From assembly GCA_963751355.1 (NCBI GenBank), contig CAVVVS010000018.1:1-7024 (forward strand): DNA of 7,024 nt, written 5' to 3'. The notes below the pieces were generated by a model. It was not told where the DNA came from. It searched no databases and was given only the letters and a program-made list of their open reading frames with translations. Position 1 is the first letter of the stretch. Every line of letters starts with the position of its first letter. A program made the translations under genes and the position numbers. This DNA is from CAVVVS01 sp963751355. Lineage in GTDB: Bacteria > Bacteroidota > Ignavibacteria > Ignavibacteriales > Ignavibacteriaceae. Positions 5,617-7,024 of this stretch are shown one piece after another.

Positions 5617-6057
5617 CTACTGCTGCCCGTTATAATTGGGGTCAAAATCCACAATCCATTCAATACCGTATTTATCTCTAAACATTCCAAAATATGAACC
5701 CCAGGGACTGTCACCAATAGGAGCCTCAATATTTGCGCCTACTGAAAGTCCGCTAAATAATTTGTCGGCTTCTTCACGGCTTTCTGTACTGATAAATATC
5801 TTAGACCTGTTCTCATTTTCATTTGTTCGCCCCATGCTTTCCGGAACATCATTTGCCATCAGCATATTATTTTTATTTATGGGCAAAGCAATGTGCATGA
5901 TTTTATTTTCTTCTTTTTTTTCTATAGGGAATTCGGGGCTTGCAATGTCTTTGAAACGGATAACTTTTGCGAACTCTCCGCCAAATACCGATTTGTAAAA
6001 ATTGAATGCTTCTTCGGCATTCCCGTTAAAGTTAATGTGTGGATTAATAAATGCCAT
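5617..6057 (-). CDS. PhnB-like VOC family protein (copy B)
   Basis: This 146-residue PhnB/YjdN-type VOC protein is complete. Motifs: INPHINFNGNAEEAFNFYKS (residues 4-23), the canonical opening; VFGGEFAKVIRF (24-35); IMHIALPINKNNMLMANDVP (53-72), with H55 and the M-A-N-D turn; IFISTESREEADKLFSGLS (87-105), opening the second half; WGSYFGMFRDKYGIEWIVDF (119-138), the strongest family signature. ATG 6057 has AGGAGGT 11 bases upstream, the strongest Shine-Dalgarno match in the window. Compared with copy A it keeps the tryptophan and FGMF of the classic signature, whereas copy A has FVSHFAML, so the two are different subfamilies rather than a recent duplicate. A palindromic attC-like element follows its stop. 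Function beyond VOC fold membership is unknown. Confidence 0.92.
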   Translation of the reverse strand: MAFINPHINFNGNAEEAFNFYKSVFGGEFAKVIRFKDIASPEFPIEKKEENKIMHIALPINKNNMLMANDVPESMGRTNENENRSKIFISTESREEADKLFSGLSVGANIEAPIGDSPWGSYFGMFRDKYGIEWIVDFDPNYNGQQ

Positions 6058-6262
6058 AATTTTATTTAACCTCCTATGATAATTTATTCCTTAATAAGCT
6101 TCTTCAAAATTGGCATTAAAAGCCTTATCGTTTATTTCTTCATTAAATTTTATTTTTCTTTGTTGTTATTAATAACCAAATGCCGAATTCTTTAAATCCT
6201 AAATTGCTTTCCAACTTAGGGGACCCATGGCTTTTGATTTATAGAATTTCTAACAACAGATA
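6058..6262. other. Intergenic region with a 12-base palindrome
   Basis: This 205-base AT-rich gap separates the SRPBCC gene from the PhnB-like copy B. It contains the perfect palindrome GTTATTAATAAC at 6165-6176, about 108 bases before the copy B start. That could be an operator or simply an AT-rich coincidence. The gap is long enough for a separate promoter for the genes to its left on the - strand. No RNA gene or coding sequence is supported here. Confidence 0.3.
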
Positions 6263-6703
6263 TCAATCCGTTATCTCCGGCTCAACGAGTTTAGTCAATT
6301 GGTCAAGCGATTCCTGCCATCCGAGATAGCACATTTCAGGCGGAATAACATCCGGCACATTTTCCTGAACAATGTTAATTTCCGAGCCGCAGGAAACCTT
6401 TTTAAAAACAACCGTAGTAGTTATTTCTCCGGGCATATTAGGGTCTTCAAACTTATCGGAATAGCGAATAAGCTTACCCGGTTCTAATTCAAAATATTTG
6501 CCGCCGAAGGAATTACTTTTACCCGTCGAGAAGTTTGTAAAAGACATCTTATATGTTCCGCCGACTTTTGCATCCAGGTGATGTACCTTGCAGGTAAACC
6601 CGTTGGGAGGAAGCCATTTTGCCTGGGCATCAGCATCAAGAAAAGCGCGATAAATTTTTTCTGGCGCTGCTTTAAATACTCTATGAAGATTGATTGTTGA
6701 CAT
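6263..6703 (-). CDS. SRPBCC / AHSA1-type (START-like) domain protein
   Basis: This is a 146-residue protein of the SRPBCC helix-grip superfamily, in the Activator of Hsp90 ATPase homologue 1-like (AHSA1) bacterial branch. The fold makes a deep hydrophobic pocket that binds small lipophilic ligands; bacterial members mostly lack known ligands. Evidence: HRVFKAAPEKIYRAFLDADA (residues 7-26), the first strand and helix; AKWLPPNGFTCKV (28-40); KVGGTYKMSF (46-55); GGKYFELEPGKLIRYSDKFE (67-86), the central sheet; TTTVVFKKV (95-103); and GWQESLDQLTKLVE (128-141), the C-terminal helix. All expected elements are present, so the gene looks intact. ATG 6703 has AAGGAA 7 bases upstream. Neighbouring SRPBCC and VOC genes are common in this kind of cluster, but no shared pathway is established. 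Confidence 0.92.
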   Translation of the reverse strand: MSTINLHRVFKAAPEKIYRAFLDADAQAKWLPPNGFTCKVHHLDAKVGGTYKMSFTNFSTGKSNSFGGKYFELEPGKLIRYSDKFEDPNMPGEITTTVVFKKVSCGSEINIVQENVPDVIPPEMCYLGWQESLDQLTKLVEPEITD

Positions 6704-6771
6704 AATTTGTTTCCTTATACATTTAATTTGATTTATTTATGCTCTTACACAATTTTCAATATTAATTTCCT

Positions 6772-7024
6772 TTATGCGTTTTCCAGCACGGCGATATAAA
6801 GTTTTTTCATTTTCAGCATAGCCCGAGTAACTCTTTGAGCTTTTGCAGTATCCGGATCGCTCATAAGTTTAAATAATATAGAAGGCACGATCTGCCACGA
6901 TACGCCGTATTTATCCTTGAGCCAGCCGCACTGCTCAGATTCCGGGACAGCCGACAGTTTATTCCAGTAATAATCCACTTCCTCCTGCGATTCGCAGTTT
7001 ACTACGTACGAAACCGATTCGTTA
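6772..7024 (-). CDS. PhnB-like VOC family protein (copy C), cut by the window edge
   Basis: Only the C-terminal 83 residues are visible; the frame is open to the right edge of the window, so the start lies outside. The visible part matches the second half of PhnB/YjdN-type VOC proteins: NESVSYVVNCESQEEVDYYW, then NKLSAVPESEQCGWLKDKYG with VSWQIVP, the family's C-terminal signature. A final helix, DTAKAQRVTRAMLKMKKLYI, is typical of this longer subfamily and is absent from copies A and B. The gene ends with LENA and a stop at 6772, followed by a 68-base gap to the SRPBCC gene on the same strand. The GTG at 6978 is internal, not a start, since family similarity continues upstream of it. Confidence 0.9.
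   Translation of the reverse strand, partial: NESVSYVVNCESQEEVDYYWNKLSAVPESEQCGWLKDKYGVSWQIVPSILFKLMSDPDTAKAQRVTRAMLKMKKLYIAVLENA

Noticed and set aside
5636..5998. Open frame of 120 codons on the + strand
   Set aside because: Antisense to PhnB-like copy B; no motif of its own.
6064..6070. ATTTAAC matching the RYYYAAC attC core, considered as a second cassette boundary
   Set aside because: No partner GTTRRRY at a suitable distance and no nested stems; a likely chance match in AT-rich DNA.
6084..6116. Ten-codon frame (MPILKKLIKE) before PhnB-like copy B, considered as a leader peptide
   Set aside because: No ribosome binding site, no regulatory codon run and no paired alternative hairpins; expected by chance.
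6299..6487. Short + strand open frame
   Set aside because: Antisense to the SRPBCC gene and without supporting features.
1..7024. CRISPR array, tRNA, rRNA, transposase or integrase genes
   Set aside because: No regularly spaced repeats, no cloverleaf-like sequence and no matching protein motifs were seen on either strand.

Overview
The window is AT-rich and looks like a bacterial chromosome. The most likely source is the Bacteroidota/Ignavibacteria neighbourhood: AT-rich codon use, an ECF sigma factor with a small membrane partner, and VOC, RibD_C-type reductase, SRPBCC and DUF1801 proteins of the kind common there. Strong Shine-Dalgarno sites sit in front of several genes, including TTG and GTG starts, which fits Ignavibacteria-like or similar lineages better than classical Flavobacteria. 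This placement is inference only; no rRNA or other marker gene is present.

Layout. Positions 1-254 hold no gene that I can see. Positions 255-2297 (+ strand) form a short operon: an ECF sigma factor gene broken by a single-base frameshift, a 118-residue single-pass membrane protein in the anti-sigma position, and a 377-residue protein with a signal peptide and no recognised family. The last two overlap by 4 bases (ATGA). Positions 2329-7024 (- strand, convergent with the first operon) hold a run of small accessory genes. Read in transcription order from the right edge, they are a truncated PhnB-like VOC protein, an AHSA1-type SRPBCC protein, two further PhnB-like VOC proteins, a RibD_C reductase-like protein, a second RibD_C protein, a glyoxalase-like VOC protein, a third RibD_C protein and a decayed DUF1801 gene. 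Spacing is tight (14-39 bases) from 2633 to 4331 and looser (68-216 bases) to the right, so there are probably two or more transcription units.

Function. The right-hand genes belong to families used in small-molecule detoxification, resistance or reduction. They look like an accumulated array of paralogues rather than one defined pathway, and no substrates can be assigned. The left-hand trio looks like a cell-surface signalling unit: a sigma factor, a membrane regulator and an exported protein.

Most notable items: (1) the frameshifted sigma gene; (2) a structured inverted repeat of about 120 bases at 5479-5599, with a GCCTAAC/GTTAGGC terminus resembling an integron attC site, lying 17 bases after the stop codon of a PhnB-like gene; (3) a DUF1801 gene that has lost its start codon and an internal segment. 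I found no complete novel defence or mobile system.
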